Positions 41,762 through 50,612 of a stretch of DNA of 64,000 bases are shown piece after piece; the first letter of the stretch is position 1; each line of letters starts with the position of its first letter. The stretch spans positions 342,001-406,000 of the forward strand of contig NZ_CP086106.1 in assembly GCF_016765655.2 (NCBI RefSeq), given 5' to 3'. The notes below the pieces were generated by a model. That model searched no databases. It was not told the origin of the DNA and saw nothing but the letters and a program-made list of their open reading frames with translations. The position numbers and the translations under genes were made by a program. The DNA is from Skermanella mucosa. GTDB lineage: Bacteria; Pseudomonadota; Alphaproteobacteria; Azospirillales; Azospirillaceae.

Positions 41762-42577
41762 TCAGGCGTCGGGACGGGACTTGGCGCGGGTCAGCAGGAA
41801 CACGGCCGAATTCTCGTCATAGGCCGGCAGCTGGGTCGTCGTGATGTCCGGATTGCGGCGCAGGAACTCGTCGAAAGCGCGCTTCTCGCCCAGGTTCTGC
41901 TCCGCGAGGCCGCCGGCATGCCAGTCGTCGAACAGGAAGACCGCGTGGTCGCCGATCAGGGGTTCGAGGAAGGCCAGCGAATCGTGGGCCGAGGTGTAGA
42001 TGTCGCAGTCGATCATGGCGATCCCGACATGGCGGATGCCGTGCCGTTCGACCAGTTCGGGCGTCAGGGTATCCTTGAACCAACCCTTGATCAGGAAGGT
42101 CTTGCTCCAGTCCACGCCGCGGCGGGTCAGCAGCTTGCGGGCGAACTCGACCGACGAGGCGAGCTGGCCGCTGCTCCAGAGCTGGTTGTCCTGGTAGTCG
42201 GTTTCCGGCGGCAGTCCCTCGAAGCTGTCGAAGCCGAACTGGCGGACGCCGGGCGTGCCGGTCTGCACCAGCGCGTCGTGCATGCAGGCCATGGACGAGC
42301 CGTAGCAGACGCCGAACTCCATGTAGTCGCCGATCGGCTTGCCGCCGTTCAGGTCGCGCAGGCGCCGGACGGCGTCGGTGAAGCTGGCGGTGAGCTTCTG
42401 TTCGGGCACGAGTCCCTGGCCGGCCAGGGCCCGCCGCTGGGTGCGGACGCGGTACAGCCAGCGGTTCACCTTGCGGGAGGGGCCGAACAGGCCCAACGCC
42501 ATCAGCAGGCGATAGAAAGGCGTATTGAATCGCTCGGCACCGAGGGGCCGAGCGGTATCACTATCGTTGACCGTCAT
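41762..42577 (-). CDS. TylF/MycF-family O-methyltransferase
   Basis: A 271-residue methyltransferase of the TylF/MycF (macrocin O-methyltransferase) family. Family features are the DYMEFGVCYGSSMACMH SAM-binding region, FGFDSFEGLPP, and the metal-binding acidic cluster IAMIDCDIYTSAHDSLAFLEP with LFDDWHAG. Characterised members methylate sugar hydroxyls with Mg2+. The bacterial context (glycosyltransferase and FkbM gene elsewhere in the window) is compatible with surface glycan modification, but there is no linked cluster. Confidence 0.88.
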   Translation of the reverse strand: MTVNDSDTARPLGAERFNTPFYRLLMALGLFGPSRKVNRWLYRVRTQRRALAGQGLVPEQKLTASFTDAVRRLRDLNGGKPIGDYMEFGVCYGSSMACMHDALVQTGTPGVRQFGFDSFEGLPPETDYQDNQLWSSGQLASSVEFARKLLTRRGVDWSKTFLIKGWFKDTLTPELVERHGIRHVGIAMIDCDIYTSAHDSLAFLEPLIGDHAVFLFDDWHAGGLAEQNLGEKRAFDEFLRRNPDITTTQLPAYDENSAVFLLTRAKSRPDA

Positions 42578-42842
42578 CGGGGCCGGGTTCCTGTAATAGT
42601 TTCATCAGTTGTCATGAACGGATGAAGACCATATTGGATGCATCCACACCAGGATTTATATGTCTTGCCTCAAGAGAAGATGCGAAATGGTTATTGACAC
42701 TTCAAAGAAAAGAAAGAATTTTGAGGAATACAAGTAGCTTTTCAGCCAAAAATTCACCATGTGGGATAAATTTGGTCCAACCCTGAAACGCCAGCACGCA
42801 ATCTAGAGCTTTAATTAGTTCACTGCAACCCGCCGCGGTTCC
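42578..42842. other. AT-rich intergenic region
   Basis: 265 bp between the TylF-type gene and the acyl-CoA regulator, clearly richer in A and T than the rest of the window. No gene or clear hairpin is seen. A TTGACA at about 42698 has no convincing partner -10 box. Confidence 0.5.
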
Positions 42843-44300
42843 TCAGAGTCCAGTCTGCGGCTGACCCGGCATGAAGAAGTAGGTCGACAGCCCGCGCTGG
42901 TTCTCGTCGATGATCAGGCGGTGGTTCAACGGCGGGAAGGCGCGCTGGCTGCAGTCCAGGCGCGGGCACAGGCGGCAATTGACGCCGATCGGCGTCGCGG
43001 CGCCGACATTGTCCAGGTCCACCCCTTCGGCATAGACCAGTTGCCCGGCATGGGCGACGTCGCAGCCCAGCCCGATGGCGAACTGCTGGGGCGGGCTGCG
43101 CCAGCCGCCGCCGCTCTTGTCCACCGTGCGGGCGATGCTGAAATAGGTCGTGCCGTCCGGCATGCGGGCCAGCTGGGTCATGATCTGCCCCGGCGACCGG
43201 AAGGCGTCATGGACGTTCCAGCGCGGGCAGGCGCCGCCGAACCGCGCGAAGTTCAGGCTGCCGGCGCTGAACCGCTTGCTGACGTTGCCGGCGTTATCCA
43301 CCCGGATCAGGAAGAACGGCACGCCCTTGGCGCCCGGCCGCTGGAGCGTGGTCAGCCGGTGGCAGACCTGCTCGAAGCTGGCGTCGAACCGGTGTCCCAG
43401 GATCTCGATGTCGTACCGGACCGACCGGGCCGCCTCGATGAAGCGGTCGTAGGGCATCAGGACGGCGCCGGCGAAATAGTTGGACAGCCCGATTCGGGTC
43501 AGCCGCCGCGCCTCGTCGCCCGACAGGGAGGTCCCGGCGGCGAGCCGGTCCAGCAGCTCGCGGTGGTGGAGCAGGGCGATCTGGCAGGCGAGCTGGAAGT
43601 TCCGGCCGCTGGGCGGCAGCATCTCGGACAGCAGGATGCGCCGGCTGTGCCGGTCGAACCGGCGCAGGCCGGTGCCCATCACGTCCATGGGCATCAGCTT
43701 GACGCGCACGCCGTGGGCGCGGCTGAGGAAATCGGTGAGGCCGCGGTAAAGGTCGCCGCTTTCCGCCTTCAGGTCGCGCCACAGCTCCTCCGCGGCGCTT
43801 TCCAGCTCGGGGAAATGGTTGCCCTGGGCGTGGAAGAAGTCGCGGACCTCCTCCACCGGGAAGGCCGCGGCCTGGACGACCTGGAGCTTGTCGCGGTCGG
43901 CCACCCGCCCGGCCAGCGCCTCGATGTCCTCGCGGGCCTCCCGATAGGCCTGGTAGAGCGTGACGACAGCCTGTCCGAGCGTCGGGGCGACGGCCGCCAG
44001 CTCCCGGAAGTCGGAATTCTTGACGTCGCTGCCGGTGAACAGCGGGTCGGCGAACACTTCGCGAAGCCCGGCGATCAGCCGGCTCTCCTCGTCCTCGGCG
44101 AAGGCCTGCAGGTCGATCTCGAAAGCCTGCCCCAGCTTCAGCAGGAGCTGGACCGTCACCGGACGCTGGTTGTGCTCGATCAGGTTCAGGTAGCTGGCGG
44201 AGATGCCGAGCTGCTCCGCCATCTGCGCCTGGGTCAGGTTGTGGTCGCGCCGCAGCCGTCGGACCTTGTGGCCCAGCATCGCCTTCTTGTCCGCTCCCAC
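42843..44300 (-). CDS. Short-chain fatty acyl-CoA regulator (ScfR/RamB-type, XRE family)
   Basis: A 485-residue regulator. An N-terminal XRE helix-turn-helix ([26 protein letters not shown], about residues 10-65) is followed by an IrrE-like region with an inactive-looking metallopeptidase segment ([16 protein letters not shown]) and a C-terminal DUF2083 domain with a C-rich motif CRLCPRLDC. RamB, PrpR and ScfR of this family control glyoxylate and methylcitrate genes and sense acyl-CoA. It is divergent from isocitrate lyase, its expected target. GTG 44300 is chosen because the family has about nine residues before LGHK; ATG 44279 and 44333 are alternatives. Confidence 0.9.
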   Translation of the reverse strand: MGADKKAMLGHKVRRLRRDHNLTQAQMAEQLGISASYLNLIEHNQRPVTVQLLLKLGQAFEIDLQAFAEDEESRLIAGLREVFADPLFTGSDVKNSDFRELAAVAPTLGQAVVTLYQAYREAREDIEALAGRVADRDKLQVVQAAAFPVEEVRDFFHAQGNHFPELESAAEELWRDLKAESGDLYRGLTDFLSRAHGVRVKLMPMDVMGTGLRRFDRHSRRILLSEMLPPSGRNFQLACQIALLHHRELLDRLAAGTSLSGDEARRLTRIGLSNYFAGAVLMPYDRFIEAARSVRYDIEILGHRFDASFEQVCHRLTTLQRPGAKGVPFFLIRVDNAGNVSKRFSAGSLNFARFGGACPRWNVHDAFRSPGQIMTQLARMPDGTTYFSIARTVDKSGGGWRSPPQQFAIGLGCDVAHAGQLVYAEGVDLDNVGAATPIGVNCRLCPRLDCSQRAFPPLNHRLIIDENQRGLSTYFFMPGQPQTGL

Positions 44301-44334
44301 CGGCCATCCCCCGTCTTCGCCGCAGTGCCGCAAA

Positions 44335-44397
44335 CTTTACAAGCTTTACGGAATTACAGCAAGGCATGGACAGGGCTTTACAGGATTACCCTTTTAC
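44335..44397. promoter_or_regulatory. Six-box TTAC array between the regulator and aceA
   Basis: TTAC occurs at 44337, 44346, 44354, 44378, 44386 and 44394, mostly as CTTTAC or ATTAC. Spacings are 9, 8, 24 (three times 8), 8 and 8 bp, so the boxes form two triplets nearly in register. The array lies just upstream of the regulator start and about 130 bp before aceA. It is the best candidate operator for the ScfR-type regulator. Confidence 0.6.
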
Positions 44398-44525
44398 AAT
44401 CAGTCACTTATTGCCCATGCGACATTATGGCGATACCTGTGGTTCATCGCTGCACCGCAACCCGCACAGCGGTTCAGGCACGGGGCACCGGCCCCGGAGA
44501 AGGGTATAGGAAGGAGATCGCGACC

Positions 44526-45815
44526 ATGGCACCGCTCGACCACAGCACCGGCTTCAACGCCGTCGAAGAAATCCACGCCAAGCGCTGGAACGGCATCAAG
44601 CGCGACTACACCATGGAGGACGTGGCCCGGCTGAGCGGCTCGGTCCGGATCGAGTACACCCTGGCCGAACTGGGCGCGCGGCGCCTGTGGGAGCTGCTGC
44701 ACACCCGCCCCTACATCCATTCGCTGGGCGCCTTCACCGGCAACCAGGCCATGCAGATGGTCAAGGCCGGGCTGGAGGCGATCTACCTCTCCGGCTGGCA
44801 GGTCGCGGCCGACGCCAACCTGGCCGGATCCATGTACCCGGACCAGAGCCTCTATCCGGCCAACTCGGTCCCGTCGGTGGTCAAGCGGATCAACAACGCG
44901 CTCCAGCGCGCCGACCAGATCCACCACATGGAGGGCAAGTCGGGCACCTACTGGTACGCGCCGATCATCGCCGACGCCGAAGCCGGCTTCGGCGGTCCGC
45001 TGAACGCCTTCGAGCTGATGAAGGCCATGATCGAGGCGGGCGCCGCGGGCGTCCATTTCGAGGACCAGCTGGCGTCGGAGAAGAAGTGCGGCCATCTCGG
45101 CGGCAAGGTGCTGCTGCCGATCCAGCAGTTCGTCCGGACGCTCAACGCCGCCCGCATGGGCGCCGACGTCTGCGGCACCTCGACCCTGCTGATGGGCCGC
45201 ACCGACGCGGAGAGTGCGCAGCTGATCACGTCCGACATCGACGAGCGCGACCACCCCTTCATCGACCGCGAGGACCGCACGCCGGAAGGCTTCTACCGCA
45301 TCAGGAAGGGCGTCGGCGTCGATTACTGCATCGCCCGCGGCCTGGCCTACGCGCCCTATGCGGACCTGCTGTGGTGGGAGACCAGCAAGCCCAACCTGGA
45401 GGACGCCCGCCGGTTCGCCGAGGCGATCCACAAGGAGTTCCCGGGCAAGATGCTGGCCTACAACTGCTCGCCCAGCTTCAACTGGAAGGCCAACCTGGAC
45501 GACGCCACGATCGCCCGCTTCCAGCAGGAGATCGGCGCCATGGGCTACAAGTACCAGTTCGTCACGCTGGCGGGCTTCCACAGCCTGAACTACGCCACCT
45601 TCGACCTGGCGCGCGGCTACAAGGAGCGCGGCATGGCGGCCTATTCCGAGCTCCAGCAGAAGGAGTTCGCGGCCGAGAAGGAGGGCTTCACCGCGGTCAA
45701 GCACCAGCGCGAGGTCGGCACCGGCTATTTCGACGCGGTCAGCGTCGCGGTTTCGGGCGGCAAGTCCTCCACCACCGCGATGAAGGACAGCACCGAGAGC
45801 GACCAGTTCCACTGA
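44526..45815 (+). CDS. aceA: Isocitrate lyase
   Basis: A 429-residue enzyme that cleaves isocitrate to glyoxylate and succinate, the first step of the glyoxylate shunt for growth on acetate or fatty acids. The catalytic loop KKCGH is at residues 186-190 with nucleophile C188, and substrate-binding segments [19 protein letters not shown] and [10 protein letters not shown] are present. AGGAAGGAG Shine-Dalgarno before ATG 44526. Divergent from the ScfR-type regulator. Malate synthase is not in the window. Length is typical. Confidence 0.97.
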   Translation: MAPLDHSTGFNAVEEIHAKRWNGIKRDYTMEDVARLSGSVRIEYTLAELGARRLWELLHTRPYIHSLGAFTGNQAMQMVKAGLEAIYLSGWQVAADANLAGSMYPDQSLYPANSVPSVVKRINNALQRADQIHHMEGKSGTYWYAPIIADAEAGFGGPLNAFELMKAMIEAGAAGVHFEDQLASEKKCGHLGGKVLLPIQQFVRTLNAARMGADVCGTSTLLMGRTDAESAQLITSDIDERDHPFIDREDRTPEGFYRIRKGVGVDYCIARGLAYAPYADLLWWETSKPNLEDARRFAEAIHKEFPGKMLAYNCSPSFNWKANLDDATIARFQQEIGAMGYKYQFVTLAGFHSLNYATFDLARGYKERGMAAYSELQQKEFAAEKEGFTAVKHQREVGTGYFDAVSVAVSGGKSSTTAMKDSTESDQFH

Positions 45816-45889
45816 TCCGCTCCACCGGACGCGGATCACCGTATTTCACCCAGCGAGACCTCAACCTTTCGAAAGCGATGGAGATTGTC

Positions 45890-46084
45890 ATGGGAAGCAG
45901 CAATCGTTTCTGGGTCGTCGGCGGCGAGTACAAGGACACCCGTTTCTCCGAGATGAAGGACGGCACCCAGAAGATGTTCGGGCCCTTCGACAGCTACGAG
46001 AAGGCCCGGTCCAAGTGGCAGGTCCAGGCGGAGGCGACCCGCAGCAACTGCCACATGCGGTTCACCATCGCGCGGGAAGGCTGA
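45890..46084 (+). CDS. DUF4170 domain protein
   Basis: A 64-residue protein with the DUF4170 pattern: NRFWVVGGEYKDT at the start, FGPFDSYEKARSKWQ in the middle and HMRFTIA near the end. The family is common in alphaproteobacteria and has no known function. ATG 45890 has a GGAG six bases upstream; an upstream ATG at 45878 would add four residues. It follows aceA by 74 bp and is followed by a strong terminator, so it may share the aceA transcript. Confidence 0.85.
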   Translation: MGSSNRFWVVGGEYKDTRFSEMKDGTQKMFGPFDSYEKARSKWQVQAEATRSNCHMRFTIAREG

Positions 46085-46126
46085 CGGCGCGGCAGCGTCG
46101 TATCCCTCCGGACGTTGGAGCGGACC

Positions 46127-46154
46127 GGCGGCGGCGAGGTCACTCGCCGCCGCC
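46127..46154 (+). terminator. Intrinsic terminator after DUF4170
   Basis: GGCGGCGGCGAG and CTCGCCGCCGCC form a perfect 12-bp stem with a 4-base loop, followed by a T-rich stretch (TTCGTATGTTCGTCTTT). Confidence 0.8.
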
Positions 46155-46414
46155 TTCGTATGTTCGTCTTTATCTTTGTCGGCACAACCGCACCGATGCC
46201 GATCATTTCAAGGTTTGCGCTGGACGCGTATCTCGTATGTGTAAAATCATATCGCTTGTCCCACCAATCACCGGGTTCCGAGCGGATAAGTTGATCATGG
46301 CGGCATTGCGCCACTACCGGCCAGGCGGCGGCCGGTACCGATCGGTTGCGCTGCGGAATTAAACATTGACTTGGCGCATGAAAGCCGCCACTTAACCTTC
46401 ATGCTTCGAAAAGC

Positions 46415-46444
46415 TTGACGGTGCCTTTGCGCCCCGGCTACGGT
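46415..46444 (+). promoter_or_regulatory. Candidate housekeeping promoter for the DJ-1-like gene
   Basis: TTGACG at 46415-46420 and TACGGT at 46439-46444 are 18 bases apart, a fair match to alphaproteobacterial sigma-70 promoters. If used, the transcript has a leader of about 235 bases. Confidence 0.4.
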
Positions 46445-46510
46445 CGCGCCCCTTCCGGGACAGACCGTCTCACAGGCATCTGCATCTCGCGCGTTGGCCG
46501 AGCCCAATTT

Positions 46511-46546
46511 GGATCCGTTCAGATCAGGGGATCCGTTCAGATCGGG
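46511..46546. repeat. Tandem 18-bp direct repeat
   Basis: GGATCCGTTCAGATCAGG (46511-46528) is followed directly by GGATCCGTTCAGATCGGG (46529-46546), one mismatch. It lies in the leader region of the DJ-1-like gene. Confidence 0.85.
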
Positions 46547-46683
46547 GATCGGTGGATCGAGCCGCTTCACGGCGGACCTCGCTGCGATCTTTACAGTTGC
46601 CGACGTGGTTCGCCGGGTTGTCGCAGCCGCGGCGGGCCGAAGCGTCCGACGTCACACGACACAACCAATGGAGGATTGCTTTG

Positions 46684-47247
46684 ATGGATCAACCGCTCGC
46701 GGGCAAGACCATCGCCATCCTGGTGGCCAACGGTTTCGAAGAAACCGAGATGACCGAGCCCCAGCGTGCCCTGCTCAAGACCGGTGCCAGCCTTAAGGTG
46801 ATTTCGCCTGAGCAAGGTCTGGTGAATGGTTGGCATGGCAAGGCCTGGGGACATTATTTCCCGGTCGATCAGCAGATCACCGAGGTCCTGGCGGCCGATT
46901 TCGACATGCTGATCCTGCCCGGCGGCGAACGCAGCGTGGCGAAGCTTGCCGGCAACGCCCATGTCCGCCGGATCATCAGCAGCTTCATGGACGGCGGCAA
47001 GCCGGTCGCCGCGATCGACGACGGCGTCAGCCTGCTGGCCGTGGCCCAGAAGGCCAGTGGCCGCACCATGACCGCCTCGCCGACGGTCCGCGAGACCCTG
47101 GAGGCCGCCGGCGCCGTGTGGAGCGACGAGCCGATCACCCTCGACAAGGCCCTGGTGACCGCTGACGGCCTCGACAGCCTGCCGGCTTTCGTCGACCAAC
47201 TCGTCAAGTCGTTCACGGACGCGGCCCAGGTGAAGAAGGCCGCCTGA
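46684..47247 (+). CDS. DJ-1/PfpI-like protein lacking the nucleophilic cysteine
   Basis: A 187-residue protein of the DJ-1/PfpI (type 1 glutamine amidotransferase-like) fold: AILVANGFEETEMTEP with the conserved E19, FDMLILPGG, and a central Rossmann core. The nucleophile elbow, normally A-I-C-H-G, reads A-I-D-D-G (D112, D113), so both Cys and His are absent and PfpI protease or DJ-1 deglycase chemistry is not expected. It could be a binding protein or have lost function. GGAGG nine bases before the ATG. Followed by a strong terminator; monocistronic. Confidence 0.82.
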   Translation: MDQPLAGKTIAILVANGFEETEMTEPQRALLKTGASLKVISPEQGLVNGWHGKAWGHYFPVDQQITEVLAADFDMLILPGGERSVAKLAGNAHVRRIISSFMDGGKPVAAIDDGVSLLAVAQKASGRTMTASPTVRETLEAAGAVWSDEPITLDKALVTADGLDSLPAFVDQLVKSFTDAAQVKKAA

Positions 47248-47282
47248 CGGACTTCCCGACTGTTTCGACGCCCGTTCGAAAG

Positions 47283-47311
47283 CGCCGCATCCTCCGGATC
47301 GCGGCGTTTTT
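47283..47311 (+). terminator. Intrinsic terminator after the DJ-1-like gene
   Basis: CGCCGC-ATCC pairs with GGAT-C-GCGGCG (one bulge) around a three-base loop and is followed by TTTTT. A typical rho-independent terminator 35 bases after the stop. Confidence 0.85.
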
Positions 47312-47444
47312 CGTTTCTCCCCGGTCTCCTTTGTAACTTTTCAGGACACGAAGGAGCCAAGGAGCGGGTTGATGCGTTTCTCCGCCGCAGCCTCCTTTCC
47401 GCCGTGGTGAAAGGCGGCTCGTCGAAGCCGGAGAGAATGAACCC

Positions 47445-48599
47445 GTGATCCCGTCCCATATCCGACGCCATGGCTTGGCGTCCGCCGTCTGCCTTGTCCT
47501 GTCCGGTACCGCCGGCCTGACCGCAGCATCGGCCCAGGCGCCCGACGACGCCTTCATCGCCGGCTACGCCGCCGCGATCGTCCAGCGTGAATTCGGCCTC
47601 GCGGCATCCCAGGTGACGGTGTCGGGCGGCGTGATCCAGGTCGATGCCGAAGCTCTGGCGTCCTCCGCCGGGCCGCGCCTGCGCACCGCCCTGGCGGAAA
47701 TCCCCGGCGTCACCGACGTGCGGGTGCGCGAGGCGGCCGTGCCGCCCGCGTCGGCACCGGGACCCGTGCTGGCGCAGCCGCCGGCCGCCGCTTCCGCCGC
47801 CCCGGCCACCGCGGTGGTGGCGCAGGGCGCGGAGATCCTGCCGCGCAACAACCTGTTCGAACCGCTGATCGCCGATCCCCGCTGGCCGCGCTTCTCCGCC
47901 AGCTACCGGTACTACCTGGACGATCCGGACGTGGAGCATGCCGGCGCGGTCAGCTTCGGCGAGACTTTCCCCCTGTATCGCAACAGCCTGTTCGGCGGGC
48001 GCTGGGAGATCGGCTTCCAGGCCGCCGTCTTCTCGGTCTTCGACCTGAACAGCGACAGCATGGACCTGGTCAACGCGGACTACTGGGTCGGCGTCCCGGT
48101 GTCGTGGCGGCGGGGCGATTTCTCGGTCCTCGGCCGGATCTTCCACCAGAGTTCCCACCTGGGCGACGAGTACCTGCTGCGCGAGGAGATCGACCGGTCA
48201 AGGCGCATCAACCTGAGCTACGAGGCGGTCGAGGGGCTGGCCTCCTATGATATCAACGACGAGTTCCGGGTCTATGGCGGGGTCAGCTACCTGTTCGACC
48301 AGGAGCCGTCGGACCTGGAGCCCTGGGGCACCCAGGCCGGCGTGGAGTACGAGAGCCGGGACACCTATGCCGGCGGGCTGCTGCGCCCCGTGGCCGCGGT
48401 GGACATGAAGTTCCGCGAGGAGGCGGACTGGGACATGGATCTGTCCCTCCAGGCGGGTTTCCAGCTCGAAAGCAGCTTTCTGGCGCCCCGGAACATCCGG
48501 CTGCTGGCGGAATACTACAACGGCTCCAACCCGAACGGACAGTTCTACTCCCGCAAGCTGGAATATATCGGGATCGGCATCAACGTTCAGCTCGACTGA
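47445..48599 (+). CDS. DUF1207 outer-membrane protein with N-terminal BON-like domain
   Basis: A 384-residue exported protein with a signal peptide of about 31 residues. Residues 35-100 resemble a BON domain (FIAGYAAAIVQREFGLAASQVTVSGGVIQVDAEA). After an Ala/Pro linker comes a DUF1207 region of beta-strands (PRFSASYRYYL, GRWEIGFQAAVFSVFDLNSDSMDLVNADYWVGVP, IFHQSSHLGDEYLL). DUF1207 proteins are predicted barrels of unknown function. The start is GTG 47445 after GGAGAG. Convergent with kynA, with the intron-bearing repeat between them. Confidence 0.85.
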   Translation: MIPSHIRRHGLASAVCLVLSGTAGLTAASAQAPDDAFIAGYAAAIVQREFGLAASQVTVSGGVIQVDAEALASSAGPRLRTALAEIPGVTDVRVREAAVPPASAPGPVLAQPPAAASAAPATAVVAQGAEILPRNNLFEPLIADPRWPRFSASYRYYLDDPDVEHAGAVSFGETFPLYRNSLFGGRWEIGFQAAVFSVFDLNSDSMDLVNADYWVGVPVSWRRGDFSVLGRIFHQSSHLGDEYLLREEIDRSRRINLSYEAVEGLASYDINDEFRVYGGVSYLFDQEPSDLEPWGTQAGVEYESRDTYAGGLLRPVAAVDMKFREEADWDMDLSLQAGFQLESSFLAPRNIRLLAEYYNGSNPNGQFYSRKLEYIGIGINVQLD

Positions 48600-48714
48600 C
48601 GTTCGGAATTGGCCACAGATTCACGCAGATTTCTTTTGGAAATAAGCTCTCGCAGCCCGCAGAGGATCGGGCATGCGGGAGCCCATCTGCGTCCAATCGC
48701 GGTAGGGACGCCCG

Positions 48715-50238
48715 TTACCGGGCGCCCCCCGCACAGAACCGGACGTGCCCGATTAAGGCATCCGGCTCCCACCTTGGGTGTTTGACGCGGAAGCGGTTTC
48801 CGGGCCAGGGATGGATGATGCGCGGCCGTGGTAGCCAGCAGTCGGCAAGGCGCGTGAGTTTATCCCACGGTGTCTTGTCCTTCTGGCTGCGCCGACGCAG
48901 CGCCCTCATCCACAGGACGCCGACATGGTAGCGCAGGTTGGCAAGGGCCCGGTAGTTGGTCGGGACGGCGAAGTAGGCGTAGAAGCCGCGCATCACCTGT
49001 CCCAACCACCGGCCTTGCTCCGGGATGCCCTGGTGCCAGCGCCGCCGGAGTTCCTCCTTGATTTCCTTGAGCTTGGCCTGCTTGCGCTGGCGCCGGGTCT
49101 GGCGTCGCAGCAGGAAGCCGCCACGCCGGGACCGCCCACAGATGTGGGTGAAGCCCAGGAAGTCGAAGGTCTCCGGTTTGCCCGCGCCGCGCTTGGCCCG
49201 GTCGGCAGTTGCCTGCCGGCCGAACTCGATCAGGCGGGTCTTGTCGGCGTTCAGTTCCAGGGCGAACCGCGCCAGGCGCTCCCGCAGGTCCGCGAGGAAC
49301 CGCTCGGCGTCCGACCGGTGCTCGAACCCGACGACGGTGTCGTCGGCGTAGCGCACCATGACCATGGTCCCGGTCGCGTGGCGATGGCGCCACTGCCGGG
49401 TCCACAGGTCGTAGACATAGTGGAGATAGACGTTGGCCAGCAGTGGCGATGCCACCGCCCCTTGCGGGCTGCCGGCCGTCGCCGGCTGCCGTTTCCCCGT
49501 CTCGTCCACCACGCCTACCGTCAGCCACTTGCGGATCAGCCGCAGGACGCGGGCATCGCCGATCCGGTGTTCCAGGAACCGCATGATCCACATGTGGTCG
49601 ATGCTGTCGAAGAACGCCCGGATGTCCGCATCCAGGATCCAGTTCACCCGGCACTCGCCGATCGCCACCGCCAACGCGTCGAGCGCGTCGTGCTGCCCCC
49701 GTCCCGGCCGGAAGCCGTAGGAGAAGCCGAGGAAGTCTTCCTCGTAGATGGCGTTCAGCACCTCCACCAGCGCCCGCTGGACGATCTTGTCCTCCAGTGC
49801 CGCGATCCCGAGCGGCCGCATCCGGCCGTCCGGCTTGGGAATGAAATGCCGGCGTGACGGGTGCGCCCGGTAGCGGCCGGAATGCACGCGGTCCTTCAGG
49901 TCCGCCAGCCGTTCCTCCAGCCCCTCCGCGTACTCCCGCCACGTCATTCCGTCCACACCCGGAGCCGCGTCCCGCTTCAATGCCCGATAGGCAAAGCGCA
50001 GCAGGTCGGTATCCACGTGCGTCAGAAGGGTGGTGAACCGCTCCTCCTTTCGCTCCCGTGCCGCTTGACGTATGCGCTCCAGCCCCGAGAGCACGGGTGC
50101 CCGGTCCTGAGCCCGGCCCGTGTGCGGCGGAGACGCATTCCCCTCGGCCCCACCCCTTCCCTCCACCGGCTCCGCGTCCGCGTTCGCCGACTTCACAGGT
50201 ACTATGGATGGGTCTGACCTCTTCGGCGCGTGCGTCAC
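48715..50238 (-). CDS. ltrA: Group II intron reverse transcriptase/maturase (LtrA-like)
   Basis: A 507-residue intron-encoded protein. The RT domain has DADIRAFFDSIDH and the catalytic YADD at about residues 297-300, both intact. The maturase (X) region includes GFYAYFAVPTNYRALANL. There is no C-terminal HNH endonuclease, so mobility would rely on single-strand or nascent-strand targets. The last 18 codons (WEPDALIGHVRFCAGGAR) are the same nucleotides as domain V and the first part of domain VI, with the stop inside domain VI. The N-terminal 45 residues are poorly conserved, and the start is uncertain. Confidence 0.93.
   Translation of the reverse strand: MTHAPKRSDPSIVPVKSANADAEPVEGRGGAEGNASPPHTGRAQDRAPVLSGLERIRQAARERKEERFTTLLTHVDTDLLRFAYRALKRDAAPGVDGMTWREYAEGLEERLADLKDRVHSGRYRAHPSRRHFIPKPDGRMRPLGIAALEDKIVQRALVEVLNAIYEEDFLGFSYGFRPGRGQHDALDALAVAIGECRVNWILDADIRAFFDSIDHMWIMRFLEHRIGDARVLRLIRKWLTVGVVDETGKRQPATAGSPQGAVASPLLANVYLHYVYDLWTRQWRHRHATGTMVMVRYADDTVVGFEHRSDAERFLADLRERLARFALELNADKTRLIEFGRQATADRAKRGAGKPETFDFLGFTHICGRSRRGGFLLRRQTRRQRKQAKLKEIKEELRRRWHQGIPEQGRWLGQVMRGFYAYFAVPTNYRALANLRYHVGVLWMRALRRRSQKDKTPWDKLTRLADCWLPRPRIIHPWPGNRFRVKHPRWEPDALIGHVRFCAGGAR
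48736..48768 (-). ncRNA. Group II intron domain V (catalytic hairpin)
   Basis: GAGCCGGATGCC, a short loop, then GGGCACGTCCGGTTC: the standard 33-34 base bacterial domain V with the catalytic GAGCCG start and bulge. It is read inside the C-terminal codons of the maturase. Domain VI follows at about 48700-48730 with a GTAA tetraloop. Confidence 0.88.
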
Positions 50239-50612
50239 CGGCTACGGCTCCTCGCCTTCCCGGTGCGGACCAGACGGCCATCGGCCTCTGGTCACGCCGA
50301 AGATCTCCCGGTTCCTGCGCAAGGAGCGTCCGCACATGCCAGGGTCTCTGACCACGCCGGACCGCCGGGGTGCTCGCATGACGCACCCCGCCGTATCGCC
50401 TTCCAGGCACAGAACCCTGTCGGCATCCGGGATCGAGATTCTTACGCGGCTCAATGGCTGGCCTATGCGCTCCCCTGTCAACGCTTCGCCGACAGCCTCA
50501 CGACCGCCGCCGCATGACTCGGGGCCGGTGTGGGGCGCTACTCCTTCACCGTACAGGACTTTCACCCGCTACTCCTTGCCGGTCTCCCGGCGCTCTCTGT
50601 GTTCATCTGCGG

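Larger units (their letters stand above)
46085..46683. other. Gene-free stretch of about 600 bp
   Basis: No supported gene. It holds the terminator of the aceA/DUF4170 unit (46127-46154), a candidate promoter (46415-46444) and a tandem 18-bp repeat (46511-46546) within a long leader for the DJ-1-like gene. The open frames here are short and lack family features. Confidence 0.6.
48696..50595 (-). mobile_element. Complete group II intron
   Basis: A 1900-base group II intron read on the minus strand. The boundaries follow from restoring the interrupted repeat: the 5' end is GAGCG (at 50595) and the 3' end is CGAT (at 48696; AY end is normal). The sequence just before the 5' end, CACAGA (IBS1), is complementary to TCTGTG within domain I (50408-50413), supporting the junction. 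Domain I, the RT frame, domain V (48736-48768) and a domain VI hairpin with a GTAA loop are all present. The 5' GAGCG departs from the usual GUGYG. Confidence 0.88.

Noticed and set aside
46085-46683. Several short frames before the DJ-1-like gene
   Set aside because: They cross a terminator, a promoter candidate and a tandem repeat and show no protein features.
47326-47356. Second hairpin after the DJ-1-like terminator as an operator
   Set aside because: A 9-bp stem with one wobble pair; it could be another dispersed repeat, and nothing ties it to regulation.
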